55,243 bases of DNA from Fidelibacterota bacterium (GCA_016844955.1 JAERTH010000173.1:1-55243), one strand, 5' to 3'. Numbered from the stretch's first letter, positions 33,052 through 42,426 are shown. Numbers and translations: made by a program. Notes: generated by a model not told the origin, from the letters alone.

Positions 33052-33985
33052 TCGTTTCGAATCAATTCGCGGCGTCGTATTAGATGTCTTATCACAACTA
33101 TTCAAGCAAGAGTTTACCATCAGCCAGGCCCTGGTTGGTTCAGGAAAACCTATATCTGATATTCAGAATGAAGCCTTCCCGAAAGTAATTCTTCAGTTTA
33201 ATTCTAATACTACCGCATCAATCACCCACATATGGACTTTGCCAGCAGACCTGGTTCTGAATCTATATGCCTGGATGATTGATATGGAACCCGATGCAGC
33301 CGTGAGCGATGAGCATCTTGAAGGTTTAAAAGAGGGCGTGGATCAGGTAATCGGTCAAATCCGTGCAGTTCTCGATGGAGAAGGTGTAAGTCTGGAGGTT
33401 GCTGACATACAGCTATCTCAAGCTGAGAGTATCGATGCTCTAGATTTATCAGCGTTTGTGGATGATGGTGCAGCCTCAATCTATACAGTTGAAGTGGCAG
33501 GTCAGACTTTTTCTGTAAATCAGTATCTGTTCACAGATGTCGCAGCGCTCTCTGAAGCTGCAGACAACACTGCCATGTCCGATGATGACATTGATAAAAT
33601 GCTAAACGGCGAAGATCTGGATGCCAGAGTCAATATTGAAGATGAGCTCGGTGGAGACGTTGATGTTCAGGATGTCCAGTTTGGTGCTTTTGGTGATAAT
33701 GCCGGGAGCGAAGCAAACGGTCAGCCCAGAAATATCAGTATGCTGCTGGATGTTGACCTGGAAGTCCTGGTTGAATTGGGTCGAAAAACCATGCTCATCA
33801 AAGATGTATTAAAACTTGGCAAAGGCTCTGTTGTGGAACTTGACAAGGCCGCCGGTGAACCCCTGGGAATTTTTGTAAACGGACGCAAGCTGGCTGAAGG
33901 TGAAGTTGTAGTTGTAGATGATCACTTTGGAATCCGCATCACACAACTGGCCGGACAGGCAGAACGTATTAAGAGCCTGGGATAA
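33017..33985 (+). CDS. fliN: Motor switch protein FliN with N-terminal CheC-like extension (FliY-like)
   Basis: The 322-residue product is much longer than plain FliN (about 100-140). The last 85 residues are a classic FliN/SpoA domain (LLDVDLEVLVELGRKTMLIK and VVVDDHFGIRITQL). The N-terminal 175 residues look like the CheC/FliY phosphatase-type domain, with LKEGVDQVIGQI where the E-x-x-N motif would be; the Asn is Asp, so dephosphorylation of CheY-P is doubtful. A peptide MSDDDIDKML (187-196), like the start of a short FliN, stands in the linker. CheZ at 10643 would cover the phosphatase role. ATG 33017 chosen for its GGAG site. Confidence 0.9.
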   Translation: MKNADFNTKLNSRFESIRGVVLDVLSQLFKQEFTISQALVGSGKPISDIQNEAFPKVILQFNSNTTASITHIWTLPADLVLNLYAWMIDMEPDAAVSDEHLEGLKEGVDQVIGQIRAVLDGEGVSLEVADIQLSQAESIDALDLSAFVDDGAASIYTVEVAGQTFSVNQYLFTDVAALSEAADNTAMSDDDIDKMLNGEDLDARVNIEDELGGDVDVQDVQFGAFGDNAGSEANGQPRNISMLLDVDLEVLVELGRKTMLIKDVLKLGKGSVVELDKAAGEPLGIFVNGRKLAEGEVVVVDDHFGIRITQLAGQAERIKSLG

Positions 33986-33990
33986 GATTT

Positions 33991-34461
33991 ATGTTACAAA
34001 AGGCTACTTATAGCAAACAGACCACCAAAATATTTATCATTATATTTGGTTTGATGGCCATTTTGGGACTCATCTCCATTATGACACCTGCCTCCAGTGA
34101 AGCACCTGCTGAAATAGAGCCACTGCATACCTCAAGCACTTACTCCGGATATCTCCTGCGTGTGGTTGTAGTAACCTTTACCATGATCGTTCTGTTGATT
34201 GTCGGATTGAAAGTTTACAGTGGTCAAATGAAATTAAAAGGTAAAAACAATCTCAGGCTCAATATCCTGGGACGTCACTACCTCAATCAGAAACAGTATT
34301 TACTTAAAGTAAACATTGAAGATAGAAATCTCTTACTTTCTGTCTCAGAATCCAATATCAATTTTATCACTGAGCTGGAATCTCCAGCTGATGATGAAAC
34401 CGATGAGCCTTCCTTTGGAACCATCCTGGATCTGGAAACCAATAAGGAAACCAGAGTTTGA
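33991..34461 (+). CDS. fliO: Export gate accessory protein FliO
   Basis: The 156-residue product has two hydrophobic segments (about 12-33 and 51-72) and a small cytoplasmic domain with LRLNILGRHYLNQKQYLLKVNIEDRNLLLSVSE, typical of FliO. FliO helps assemble the FliP/FliR core of the export gate. FliO is weakly conserved, so the position between fliN and fliP carries weight. Its stop overlaps the TTG start of fliP. Confidence 0.85.
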   Translation: MLQKATYSKQTTKIFIIIFGLMAILGLISIMTPASSEAPAEIEPLHTSSTYSGYLLRVVVVTFTMIVLLIVGLKVYSGQMKLKGKNNLRLNILGRHYLNQKQYLLKVNIEDRNLLLSVSESNINFITELESPADDETDEPSFGTILDLETNKETRV

Positions 34462-35204
34462 ATAAATGCCTAAAATTGAGCATCATTGCAATTCTGGTAT
34501 TGATCCCGATTATGATGACCGCTCAAACTCCTTTCCCAAAAATAAGTCTTGGTGTTGAGGAATCCGAAAACCCCACAGATTTTATCATGACCATCCAGAT
34601 TCTGGCACTCATGACCATTCTTTCTCTGGCACCCTCCATTCTGATCATGATGACCTCCTTTACCAGGATAATCATTGTGTTCCATTTTTTGCGGGCAGCT
34701 CTGGCAACTCAGGCAGTACCCTCAAATCAAATCCTCGTGGGCCTGGCTTTGTTCATGACCCTCTTTATAATGAAACCAGTTATCACACAGATCAATGACG
34801 ATGCTCTGCAGCCTTATCTAGCTGAAGAAATCACACAGGATGAAGCCATCACCAAAGCCGGGGTTCCTGTAAGACATTTTATGTTGAACCAGACCCGTGA
34901 AGCCGATCTCCAGCTTTTCATCGATTTGAAAGGTGATGGGGAAGTGAAGACCCGTGAAGACTTGACCCTCTCAACCATCATCCCATCCTTTATTATCAGT
35001 GAACTTAAGACTGCCTTCCAGATTGGGTTTCTGCTCTATTTACCCATGTTGTTATTGGATATGGTTGTTGCCAGTGTTTTGCTTTCAATGGGTATGATGA
35101 TGCTGCCACCGGTGATGATTTCAATGCCTTTCAAAATTTTACTCTTTGTTCTGGTGGATGGATGGAATCTGATCGTTAAATCACTTGTGGAAGGTTTTGT
35201 CTAA
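34458..35204 (+). CDS. fliP: Export gate protein FliP
   Basis: The 248-residue product has a cleavable signal peptide (about 1-22, ending MMTA), as in E. coli FliP, then four transmembrane segments. Signature stretches: MMTSFTRIIIVFHFLRAALATQAVPSNQ and ELKTAFQIGFLLYLPMLLLDMVVASVLLSMGMMM, both in the second half of their blocks. Five FliP subunits form the core of the export channel. The start is TTG at 34458, overlapping the fliO stop, with AAGGAAA upstream; no ATG precedes the signal sequence. Confidence 0.97.
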   Translation: MNKCLKLSIIAILVLIPIMMTAQTPFPKISLGVEESENPTDFIMTIQILALMTILSLAPSILIMMTSFTRIIIVFHFLRAALATQAVPSNQILVGLALFMTLFIMKPVITQINDDALQPYLAEEITQDEAITKAGVPVRHFMLNQTREADLQLFIDLKGDGEVKTREDLTLSTIIPSFIISELKTAFQIGFLLYLPMLLLDMVVASVLLSMGMMMLPPVMISMPFKILLFVLVDGWNLIVKSLVEGFV

Positions 35205-35205
35205 A

Positions 35206-35475
35206 ATGACTGCCGAATACGTACTCTATTTAAGTAGAGAAACCCTGAGCACTGCAATCCTGATTCTAGCTCCCTTACTGGGAGCAGGCCTTATGGTTGG
35301 ATTGAGTGTAGGTATTTTCCAGGCTGTGACTCAGATCAACGAAATGACCCTCACATTCATTCCCAAAATGGCTGTAGTGGGGTTGGTGCTTATGATGCTC
35401 ATTCCATGGTTTCTGGATATCATCCTGACCTTTACCCGCGAATTATACGCCCAGATACCGCTCATGGTGAATTGA
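35206..35475 (+). CDS. fliQ: Export gate protein FliQ
   Basis: The 89-residue product has two transmembrane helices (about 15-40 and 53-75) and the FliQ landmarks GLMVGLSVGIFQAVTQINEMTL and VVGLVLMML. Start set at ATG 35206, which gives the standard FliQ length and has GGAAGG upstream; an in-frame GTG at 35185 lies within fliP. The stop shares a base with the fliR start. Confidence 0.97.
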   Translation: MTAEYVLYLSRETLSTAILILAPLLGAGLMVGLSVGIFQAVTQINEMTLTFIPKMAVVGLVLMMLIPWFLDIILTFTRELYAQIPLMVN

Positions 35476-36260
35476 TGTACGAACTGATAGACAGAATCGC
35501 AGTGATCGTGCCAGCATTTTTGCTGACCTTTGTGCGTCTATCAGGCTTACTCATTGCTATGCCCATACTCAGTTATCCCATGATCTCAAACCGGGTTCGC
35601 ATTGCCCTGGCGTTGATGATCACCTTTATGCTTTTTCCTTCTCTGGAGCAAGCAAATCTGCATTTCACCAGCAATCTTGATCTGTTTACAGCGGTTACCA
35701 AAGAATTGATCATTGGGCTTATGCTGGGACTGGGAACCCGCATCATTTTCGAATCAATCAGCTGGGCTGGCGCTTTTATGGGACGTCAAATGGGTATTGC
35801 CATGGCCAACGTCATGGATCCAACCAGCTCTGGCCAAATTCCAATCGTTAGTCAGTTCTGGTTATTGATTCTTGTAGTTTACTTCTTCACCGTAAATGGG
35901 CATCAGATGCTGTTTGAGACACTCTATCGTAATTTTGAGACGGTCCCGGTTGGAACCGCATTCATCAGCAACAGTTCAGGCAGAATTCTCATGGGAACTG
36001 GAGCCACGGCATTTCTAAATGCTTTCCAATTTTCTGCTCCTGCAATTGTCTTCCTGCTCATGGTTGATACTGCCATAGCCTTTACTGCCAGGATTATGCC
36101 CCAGATGAATATCTTCATGGTCACCTTGCCCCTGAAAATTACGGTAGGTCTGGTTGTGTTGATCAGCTCCCTGGATATGTTCGCCATGCTATTTGATATT
36201 GTCTATCAGGGCATGCAGGAAAACATCTTCAACACCTTACAGTCTTTTAAAGGAGCTTGA
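35475..36260 (+). CDS. fliR: Export gate protein FliR
   Basis: The 261-residue product has about six transmembrane segments and the FliR landmarks RLSGLLIAMPILSYPMISNRVRIALAL, GLMLGLGTRIIFESISWAGAFMGRQMG and the C-terminal FNTLQSFKGA. FliR joins FliP and FliQ in the export channel. The ATG at 35475 overlaps the fliQ stop by one base; longer in-frame extension is inside fliQ and not plausible. flhB follows after four bases. Confidence 0.97.
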   Translation: MYELIDRIAVIVPAFLLTFVRLSGLLIAMPILSYPMISNRVRIALALMITFMLFPSLEQANLHFTSNLDLFTAVTKELIIGLMLGLGTRIIFESISWAGAFMGRQMGIAMANVMDPTSSGQIPIVSQFWLLILVVYFFTVNGHQMLFETLYRNFETVPVGTAFISNSSGRILMGTGATAFLNAFQFSAPAIVFLLMVDTAIAFTARIMPQMNIFMVTLPLKITVGLVVLISSLDMFAMLFDIVYQGMQENIFNTLQSFKGA

Positions 36261-36264
36261 GGTC

Positions 36265-37353
36265 ATGGCCGAACAGCAATCAGCTCAAGACAAGACTGAA
36301 CAAGCGACCCCGAAGCGGCAGGAAGATGCCAAGGAAAAGGGAAATGTTGCTAAAAGTCAGGACCTTAATTCTGTGGTCCTCTTGTTTGCTGGAATTTTTG
36401 GAATCAGCTACACTGGTAATGAGATAATCGGTGCATTCAAGGGCTTGACCATGAATGTCTATACTAATGCCGTTCACATGCAGATAACCAATGATTCGGT
36501 TGCCTTTTATGGCGCTGAATTCCTGAAAGTTTTCGCCACCATCGCTGGACCAATCTTCATGATTCTGCTCATTGCCGCCCTGGTTGTGAATTATGTGCAG
36601 GTGGGATTTATCTTCGCTAAAAAAGCATTGAGCCCAAAATTTGAAAAAATTAGTCCTGCCAAAGGTATCAAACGCTTGTTTTCAACCACCAAACTGGTTG
36701 AACTGGCGAAAGGCATAGCAAAAATATTCCTGGTAGCCTATATCAGTCTTTACGTCATCCGAGATCACATCGATGAATTCTGGCTCTTGGCTTTTGATTC
36801 TGTTCCCGGGACCATGGGCTACCTGGGTGGTATCCTGTTTGAAATGACAACAAAAATCGGAATGTTGCTGGTGGTTATTGGTGTGGCAGATTTCGCGTAC
36901 CAGAAATATGACCACAATAAAGGGCTCAAAATGACCAAACAGGAAGTCAAGGAAGAGTCCAAGCAATATGAGGGAAATCCTCAGGTGAAGGGCAAGATCA
37001 AACAGGCTCAAATGGCCGCTTCACGTGCCAGAATGTTGGCTGTAGTTCCTGATGCCACTGTTGTTGTCACAAACCCAACCTTCATCGCCATAGCCATTAA
37101 ATATGATCCTGTTCTCAAAACCGATGCACCTAAAGTATTGGCCAAGGGTAAACGTAAAATGGCCCAGAAAATTAAACAAATAGCCCGTCAAAATAACATA
37201 CCGATTATCGAGAATAAGCCACTGGCCAGAGGTCTTTATGACTACGCCATGCCTGGCAGCGAAATTCCAGTATTCTTCTATGAAGCCATCGCTGAGATTT
37301 TGGCAGAAGTATACAAAATGAAAAAATCCAATGTCCCAAGAGCAGTGGCTTAA
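36265..37353 (+). CDS. flhB: Export switch protein FlhB with atypical NPTF cleavage site
   Basis: The 362-residue product has the N-terminal DKTEQATPKRQEDAKEKGNV, four transmembrane segments (about 36-215) and the C-terminal cytoplasmic switch domain. The autocleavage motif, usually NPTH, reads NPTF (270-273; codon TTC at 37081). The Asn and Pro needed for cleavage are intact. FlhB cleaves itself and switches export from hook to filament substrates on a FliK signal. Start set at ATG 36265 with AAAGGAG upstream. It is directly followed by flhA. Confidence 0.97.
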   Translation: MAEQQSAQDKTEQATPKRQEDAKEKGNVAKSQDLNSVVLLFAGIFGISYTGNEIIGAFKGLTMNVYTNAVHMQITNDSVAFYGAEFLKVFATIAGPIFMILLIAALVVNYVQVGFIFAKKALSPKFEKISPAKGIKRLFSTTKLVELAKGIAKIFLVAYISLYVIRDHIDEFWLLAFDSVPGTMGYLGGILFEMTTKIGMLLVVIGVADFAYQKYDHNKGLKMTKQEVKEESKQYEGNPQVKGKIKQAQMAASRARMLAVVPDATVVVTNPTFIAIAIKYDPVLKTDAPKVLAKGKRKMAQKIKQIARQNNIPIIENKPLARGLYDYAMPGSEIPVFFYEAIAEILAEVYKMKKSNVPRAVA

Positions 37354-37365
37354 GGTGTATCACGC

Positions 37366-39414
37366 ATGAGTAAAACCAATTTAAGTAATCTTGTACTCGC
37401 CGGAGCCATCGTACTCATTCTGGGTATTATGATCCTTCCGCTGCCGACCTTCATGATGGATGTCATGCTGGTTATGAACATCAGTGGTGCGCTGATTATA
37501 CTTTTTGTTTCCCTTTATGCTCAGAAACCGCTGGAATTTTCTGTATTTCCCGGGTTACTACTCATCGTCACTCTCTTTCGTCTTTCCCTGAACGTTGCCA
37601 CTACCCGTTTGATTCTCGGTGATGGCTATGCCGGTGAGATTATTGAATCCTTTGGTAGCTTTGTAGTGCAGGGTAACTATGTAGTGGGAGCTGTTATCTT
37701 TCTGATTCTGGTCATCATCAACTTTACCGTTATCACAAAGGGTGCCACGCGAATTGCTGAAGTATCCGCACGTTTCACCCTGGATGCCATGCCCGGTAAA
37801 CAAATGGCCATCGATGCTGATTTAAATGCCGGTCTCATGGACGATCATGAAGCCAAAGCCCGTCGTGAAGAGATAGCAGCTGAAGCAGATTTCTATGGAG
37901 CTATGGACGGTGCAGCCAAATTCGTCAGGGGAGATGCAATAGCCGGGCTCTTGATTACCGTGGTAAATATTCTTGGTGGTCTGACCATTGGTGTACTGCA
38001 ACGGGGGATGGCCGCTGGCGAGGCTGCCTCAGTCTACTCACTCATGACTATTGGTGATGGACTCGTAGCACAGATACCCGCTCTAATCATCTCTACCGCA
38101 TCCGCTATTATCATTACAAGAGCAACTGGATCGTCACAATTTGGAATTGAAATCGCCACACAGCTGGGTGCTGAACCCAAAGCTACCTATATCACTGCCG
38201 GTGTTCTGATCATGCTCGGAATGGTACCAGGCCTGCCTTTCTTTCCCTTTGCGCTGATGGCTCTACTGGTGGTTGGAATTGCCTATACTTCCAGTCAGGC
38301 AAAGAAGCGAGAAATTCTTGAGGAGGAGCAAGCACTCGAAGAAGAACCCGAACCAGTTGTTGAAGAAAAAATTGAAGAATTTCTGCACCCAGATAGATTT
38401 GAAGTCGAGATTGGCTATAGTCTAATTCCCATGGTTGATGCAGGGCAGGGTGGGAACCTGTTGGGGAAAATCTCCACTATTAGAAAAACTATTGCTCTTG
38501 ATCTGGGTCTCATTGTACCGCCCATCCGCATTCGTGACAATATCCAGTTGAAATCCAATGCCTATTCATTCAAGATCAATGGAATTGAGGTTGCTGAGGG
38601 TACAGTCATGATGAATTATTTCCTGGTCTTGAACCCCGATGAACGAATTGATTTACAGGGCATCAAGACCACAGAACCTACTTTTGGGTTGCCTGCTTTA
38701 TGGATTAATGATAGGGAACGGGATAAGGCTGAAATGTCAGGTTACACCGTCGTAGAAGCGCCTGCGGTTATAGCTACACATCTTATCGAAGTATTAAAAG
38801 CCAATGCCCATAAACTTCTGGATCGCCAGGAAACACAGCGCATGCTGGATCACCTCAATGAGAGTCATTCAGCAGTGATTGAGGGCCTGGTACCCGAGAT
38901 CATTCCTCTGGGTGTGGTAACTAAAGTATTGAAGAATTTACTGCGAGAGAAACTGCCAATCAGAAATCTGGTGACAATCCTTGAGACTGTTGCTGATTAT
39001 GGTGCTTTAACAAAGGATCCTGATGTGTTGACGGAGTACGTAAGAGCGGCTCTTTCAGACATTATTACCGCAAATTATAAACAGAATACTGGACAGGTCA
39101 CCATTGCAACCTTCGATCCCCAGTTGGAAGATAAGATTGCCGGTTTCATCAAAGGTGGTAATGTTCAGGCCTTTAATCTTGGTTTCTCACCTGCAGAAGT
39201 GAACAAAATATTTGATTCCATCGGTGAGAAAGTGCAGGAGATGCTGGCGGAAGGATCAAGACCCGCTATTCTGGTCAGCCCACAGATACGCAGATATGTT
39301 AAAAATTTTATAGATCAGGTTTTACCGGATGTTTCTGTGCTTTCCTATGCAGAATTAACGTCTGATACAAATCTTAAATCAGTAGGAGCAGTGAGGTATC
39401 CAAATGGACAATAG
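37366..39414 (+). CDS. flhA: Export gate protein FlhA
   Basis: The 682-residue product has eight transmembrane segments in the first 310 residues, with the FHIPEP signature region FPGLLLIVTLFRLSLNVATTRLIL and GFVVQGNY-like FVVQGNYVVGAVIF, MPGKQMAIDADLNAGL, and the large C-terminal cytoplasmic domain (about 345-680) that forms a nonameric ring and docks chaperone-substrate complexes. Its end overlaps flhF by 11 bases. Confidence 0.98.
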   Translation: MSKTNLSNLVLAGAIVLILGIMILPLPTFMMDVMLVMNISGALIILFVSLYAQKPLEFSVFPGLLLIVTLFRLSLNVATTRLILGDGYAGEIIESFGSFVVQGNYVVGAVIFLILVIINFTVITKGATRIAEVSARFTLDAMPGKQMAIDADLNAGLMDDHEAKARREEIAAEADFYGAMDGAAKFVRGDAIAGLLITVVNILGGLTIGVLQRGMAAGEAASVYSLMTIGDGLVAQIPALIISTASAIIITRATGSSQFGIEIATQLGAEPKATYITAGVLIMLGMVPGLPFFPFALMALLVVGIAYTSSQAKKREILEEEQALEEEPEPVVEEKIEEFLHPDRFEVEIGYSLIPMVDAGQGGNLLGKISTIRKTIALDLGLIVPPIRIRDNIQLKSNAYSFKINGIEVAEGTVMMNYFLVLNPDERIDLQGIKTTEPTFGLPALWINDRERDKAEMSGYTVVEAPAVIATHLIEVLKANAHKLLDRQETQRMLDHLNESHSAVIEGLVPEIIPLGVVTKVLKNLLREKLPIRNLVTILETVADYGALTKDPDVLTEYVRAALSDIITANYKQNTGQVTIATFDPQLEDKIAGFIKGGNVQAFNLGFSPAEVNKIFDSIGEKVQEMLAEGSRPAILVSPQIRRYVKNFIDQVLPDVSVLSYAELTSDTNLKSVGAVRYPNGQ

Positions 39415-40561
39415 AACAGCAGATGGTAAAGACTTGCAGGAACTATTAAGTCAGGCGAGAAGGGAGTCAGCAAAAGCTGAGATATTGGCTCGTATTTCCA
39501 AAATTCATGAAGAAAAATTGAATGGTGGCTCAGAATTGCCAAAACGGCTGCAACCTAAAGCCCTGGAAACCATGACCGCTGCAGATGCACTGCAATCAGA
39601 TGACCCAGAAGCCAAACAATTTCAAGAATATCTCACATCCCTGATCGATAAAGGTGATGGCAATAGCTCAGCCTCAAACTCTGAACTTGAAAAAGAAATA
39701 AAGTCTCTCCGTCGTGAATTGGACCAGGCCCAGCGTGCTTTAAAGCGCGCTGATATTCATGATTTTCAGTATCCCTATGGTGGTGTCCATCAAAAACTGG
39801 TCAACTCAGGCCTTTCAAAAACCCATGCTGCCATGTTAGTGCGACGCGCTCAAACACTGCTTAAAGATCAGGAAATTGTTAGTGAACGCCATGTATTTCA
39901 TCTGATTCAGACTGAAATTTCTGGGTTGTTCCAGGATTATCAAAGCTATGTTCAAAAACCCAAGTCTGGGCCCCGTGTAACTGTGCTCATGGGCTCAACT
40001 GGTGTTGGAAAAACCACGACCATCATGAAGCTGGCCTCAAAACCAGTGCTGACTGGAGCAAAAAAGATCGCCATCGTTTCAACAGACAGTTATCGCATGG
40101 CTGCCAGCAGTGAGTTGGAAGTTTTCTCAGAAATCACCAAGATTCCCTTCTACAAAACCAGTAGCCTTCAGGAATTGGATAAGGTAATGGCCGGATTGCA
40201 GGACTATGATTTGGTTCTGGTAGATACCCCAGCTAGAAGTCCTTCCTTCCAGGGGTTTATTCAGGAAATGCAGGATTTCTTTAATATATTGAAACCAACA
40301 GATATCCTATTAACACTGAGCATGGCATCTGATCTGGACGACCTGTTTATGTCCACAGGTCTGTTCATGCCCCTAAAGCCTACCGGCCTGATCTTTTCCA
40401 AACTTGATGAGACTTGTAAACAGGGCAAAATGGTTACACTTGCTGCTGAAATTGGACTCCCAATTGCTTTTGTCTGCGATGGACAAAAACTTCCAGAAAC
40501 TATTCACATTCCCAATGGTATTTATGTTTGGGACCAACTGATCAACGCATTGGAAAACTAA
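39404..40561 (+). CDS. flhF: Signal-recognition-type GTPase FlhF
   Basis: The 385-residue product has a variable N-terminal B region (1-115), a helical N domain (about 125-185) and the SRP GTPase G domain with P-loop GSTGVGKT (197-204), SDSYR-like VSTDSYRMAA, LVDTPARS and FSKLDETCKQG. FlhF sets the site and number of polar flagella together with FlhG. The flhA overlap and flhG adjacency are typical. Confidence 0.96.
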   Translation: MDNRTADGKDLQELLSQARRESAKAEILARISKIHEEKLNGGSELPKRLQPKALETMTAADALQSDDPEAKQFQEYLTSLIDKGDGNSSASNSELEKEIKSLRRELDQAQRALKRADIHDFQYPYGGVHQKLVNSGLSKTHAAMLVRRAQTLLKDQEIVSERHVFHLIQTEISGLFQDYQSYVQKPKSGPRVTVLMGSTGVGKTTTIMKLASKPVLTGAKKIAIVSTDSYRMAASSELEVFSEITKIPFYKTSSLQELDKVMAGLQDYDLVLVDTPARSPSFQGFIQEMQDFFNILKPTDILLTLSMASDLDDLFMSTGLFMPLKPTGLIFSKLDETCKQGKMVTLAAEIGLPIAFVCDGQKLPETIHIPNGIYVWDQLINALEN

Positions 40562-41454
40562 TGTCAACAAGCAACTCCACTTCCAATTTCTTTACACTCT
40601 CCAGTCTTCGGAAAGAAAGAAATAAACCAGAGATCTTTGCAATTACCTCGGGTAAGGGGGGAGTTGGTAAAACCAATATCAGCGTGAATCTGGCTTTGCT
40701 TCTCAGACGGTTGAAAAAGAATGTGCTGCTCGTAGATGCAGATATCCATCTGGGTAATGTTGATCTGATGCTGGGTCTCAGGCCAAGTGGAAACCTTGCT
40801 GATGTCATAGCTGGAGAGAGTACGCTGGAAGAAATTGTTGTCAAGGGACCAACTGGAATAGATGTTCTCCCTGCCTCATCTGCAGTATTGGATATGATTG
40901 ATGCCGAAGAAAATGTTCTTCAAAAATTGGAATTCGCGTTTCAGGAATTTGAGCACAATTATGAAATGGTAATTGTTGATACAGGAGCAGGTATTGGCAG
41001 AAATGTTACCTCCTTTCTACTGGGAGCCGATAAAGTAGTTGTCGTGGTAACGCCTGATCCGGCATCCATTGCAGATGCCTATGGTGTGATCAAGATCTTA
41101 TTGCAAAAAGAACCTGGTCTACCCATTATGCTGGTAACAAATATGGTTAACAGTGACGATGAAGGTGAAAATCTGTTCAAAAAGATGGACCTTATGGTTC
41201 AGCGTTTTCTCCAGAATAGAATCCTTTTTGGTGGTGCAATCCTGAGAGACGAGAATGTGCAGGATGCGGTCCGACGTCAAACACCGCTGGTTCTGGAATA
41301 TCCTAACTCCAGGCCGTCAAATGCCTTGAAATTAATGACCAGAAATTTATTAAAAGTGCCCTCCAAAGATGCTACAGAGAGAGTCAGCCTCTTTGAAGGT
41401 GTTAGAGAGCACAGAAATACCATAGTAGGGAAGAATCATGATCAAGTTAGCTAA
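40561..41454 (+). CDS. flhG: MinD-type ATPase FlhG (FleN/YlxH)
   Basis: The 297-residue product has the deviant Walker A ITSGKGGVGKTN (28-39), the switch regions VDADIHLGNVDLMLGL and VDTGAGIGRNVTSF, and an amphipathic C-terminus. It controls flagellar number with FlhF. The N-terminal peptide NFFTLSSLRKER stands where the DQAxxLR activator motif for FlhF usually lies, but the Gln is missing. The ATG shares a base with the flhF stop. A second MinD-type ATPase lies at the window end. Confidence 0.95.
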   Translation: MSTSNSTSNFFTLSSLRKERNKPEIFAITSGKGGVGKTNISVNLALLLRRLKKNVLLVDADIHLGNVDLMLGLRPSGNLADVIAGESTLEEIVVKGPTGIDVLPASSAVLDMIDAEENVLQKLEFAFQEFEHNYEMVIVDTGAGIGRNVTSFLLGADKVVVVVTPDPASIADAYGVIKILLQKEPGLPIMLVTNMVNSDDEGENLFKKMDLMVQRFLQNRILFGGAILRDENVQDAVRRQTPLVLEYPNSRPSNALKLMTRNLLKVPSKDATERVSLFEGVREHRNTIVGKNHDQVS

Positions 41455-41641
41455 CAAGTTTGCAGCTTTGGTTTCAGCAATCACATTTGTTATGTGTATT
41501 ATCGGAAACATCTCGATATACACCAGCCTGATCAGAACCGGTATTGTCTTTGTAGGGGTATTGTTTGCGTTTTATCTCTCAGGACAAATTCTAAAACTGG
41601 GCCTCATAGTAATGACGCCGCAAAACAAGAGTGAGTCATGA
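41438..41641 (+). CDS. Small membrane protein between flhG and fliA
   Basis: The 67-residue product has two hydrophobic helices (about 8-30 and 33-57) and a short polar tail. It overlaps flhG by 17 bases and fliA by four (ATGA), so it is firmly embedded in the operon. Similar small two-helix proteins are found at this position in some clusters, but I know of no function. Confidence 0.65.
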   Translation: MIKLANKFAALVSAITFVMCIIGNISIYTSLIRTGIVFVGVLFAFYLSGQILKLGLIVMTPQNKSES

Positions 41642-42411
41642 TGCAAAGAACTCAAGCATTGGTACACCATGATGGTGAACATCTCGTGCGCGAATACACG
41701 GTGACGCGTGATGAAGGAGTAAGAGAGGCAGCAATAAATGCCTTTCTCCCACTTGTAAAATACATTGCAGGTCGCATTAATATCGATCAATTCGGGAGCC
41801 TGGGAAGGGAAGATTTATACCAGTACGGTGTAATCGGACTGCTGACTGCCCTGGACCGTTATAAATCTGACAAGGGAGCCAGTTTTAAAACCTTTGCCTA
41901 CCGCAGAATACACGGAGAAATCATTGATGCCATTCGCCGTGAGGGCACGGTGAGTAAAGATGCCTACAGCGTTCGCAAGAAAGTTACAATTTTAACTGAT
42001 GAACTCCGCCAACAATTGGGACGCGAGCCAGCACTTGCTGAAGTCGCTGAGACCATGGGCATTACATTGGAAGAATTGAACAAACTGCTGTTTAAAGGGA
42101 ACGCCAGTGAACATTTGTCCCTGAATGATACAGTTGGGGCAGAGGGTACTGATTCAATGCTCAGACTGGATGTCATCAAGGATGAGGAACAACTTTCTCC
42201 CGATGAGAATTTTGATAATGCAGCTATCAAGGAAGAGCTGGTTGATATCATCAAACAGCTCCCTGAACGGCAAAGATTAATACTTGCACTTTACTATTAT
42301 GAAGAATTAACGCTGGCTGATATTGGTATGATCCTGGGCTTATCCGAATCACGTATTAGTCAGATTCTAAGCCAAACACTGGGGGAAATGCGAGGCCAAC
42401 TAGGTTCTTAA
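41638..42411 (+). CDS. fliA: RNA polymerase sigma factor sigma-28 (FliA)
   Basis: The 257-residue product shows the sigma-28 regions: 2 with GREDLYQYGVIGLLTALDRYK and FKTFAYRRIHGEIIDAIR, 3 with ELRQQLGREPALAEVAE, and 4.2 with LPERQRLILALYYYEELTLADIG and ESRISQILSQT. It directs RNA polymerase to late promoters such as those proposed at 423, 4110 and 10055. FlgM at 4217 would be its inhibitor. The start overlaps the upstream stop. Confidence 0.96.
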   Translation: MMQRTQALVHHDGEHLVREYTVTRDEGVREAAINAFLPLVKYIAGRINIDQFGSLGREDLYQYGVIGLLTALDRYKSDKGASFKTFAYRRIHGEIIDAIRREGTVSKDAYSVRKKVTILTDELRQQLGREPALAEVAETMGITLEELNKLLFKGNASEHLSLNDTVGAEGTDSMLRLDVIKDEEQLSPDENFDNAAIKEELVDIIKQLPERQRLILALYYYEELTLADIGMILGLSESRISQILSQTLGEMRGQLGS

Positions 42412-42426
42412 GAAGGGAGCTGAATT

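Noticed and set aside
41026..41033. Perfect GCCGATAA inside flhG
   Set aside because: No -35 box stands 11 bases upstream, and the sequence is explained by codons for Ala-Asp-Lys. No gene that needs FliA starts just downstream.
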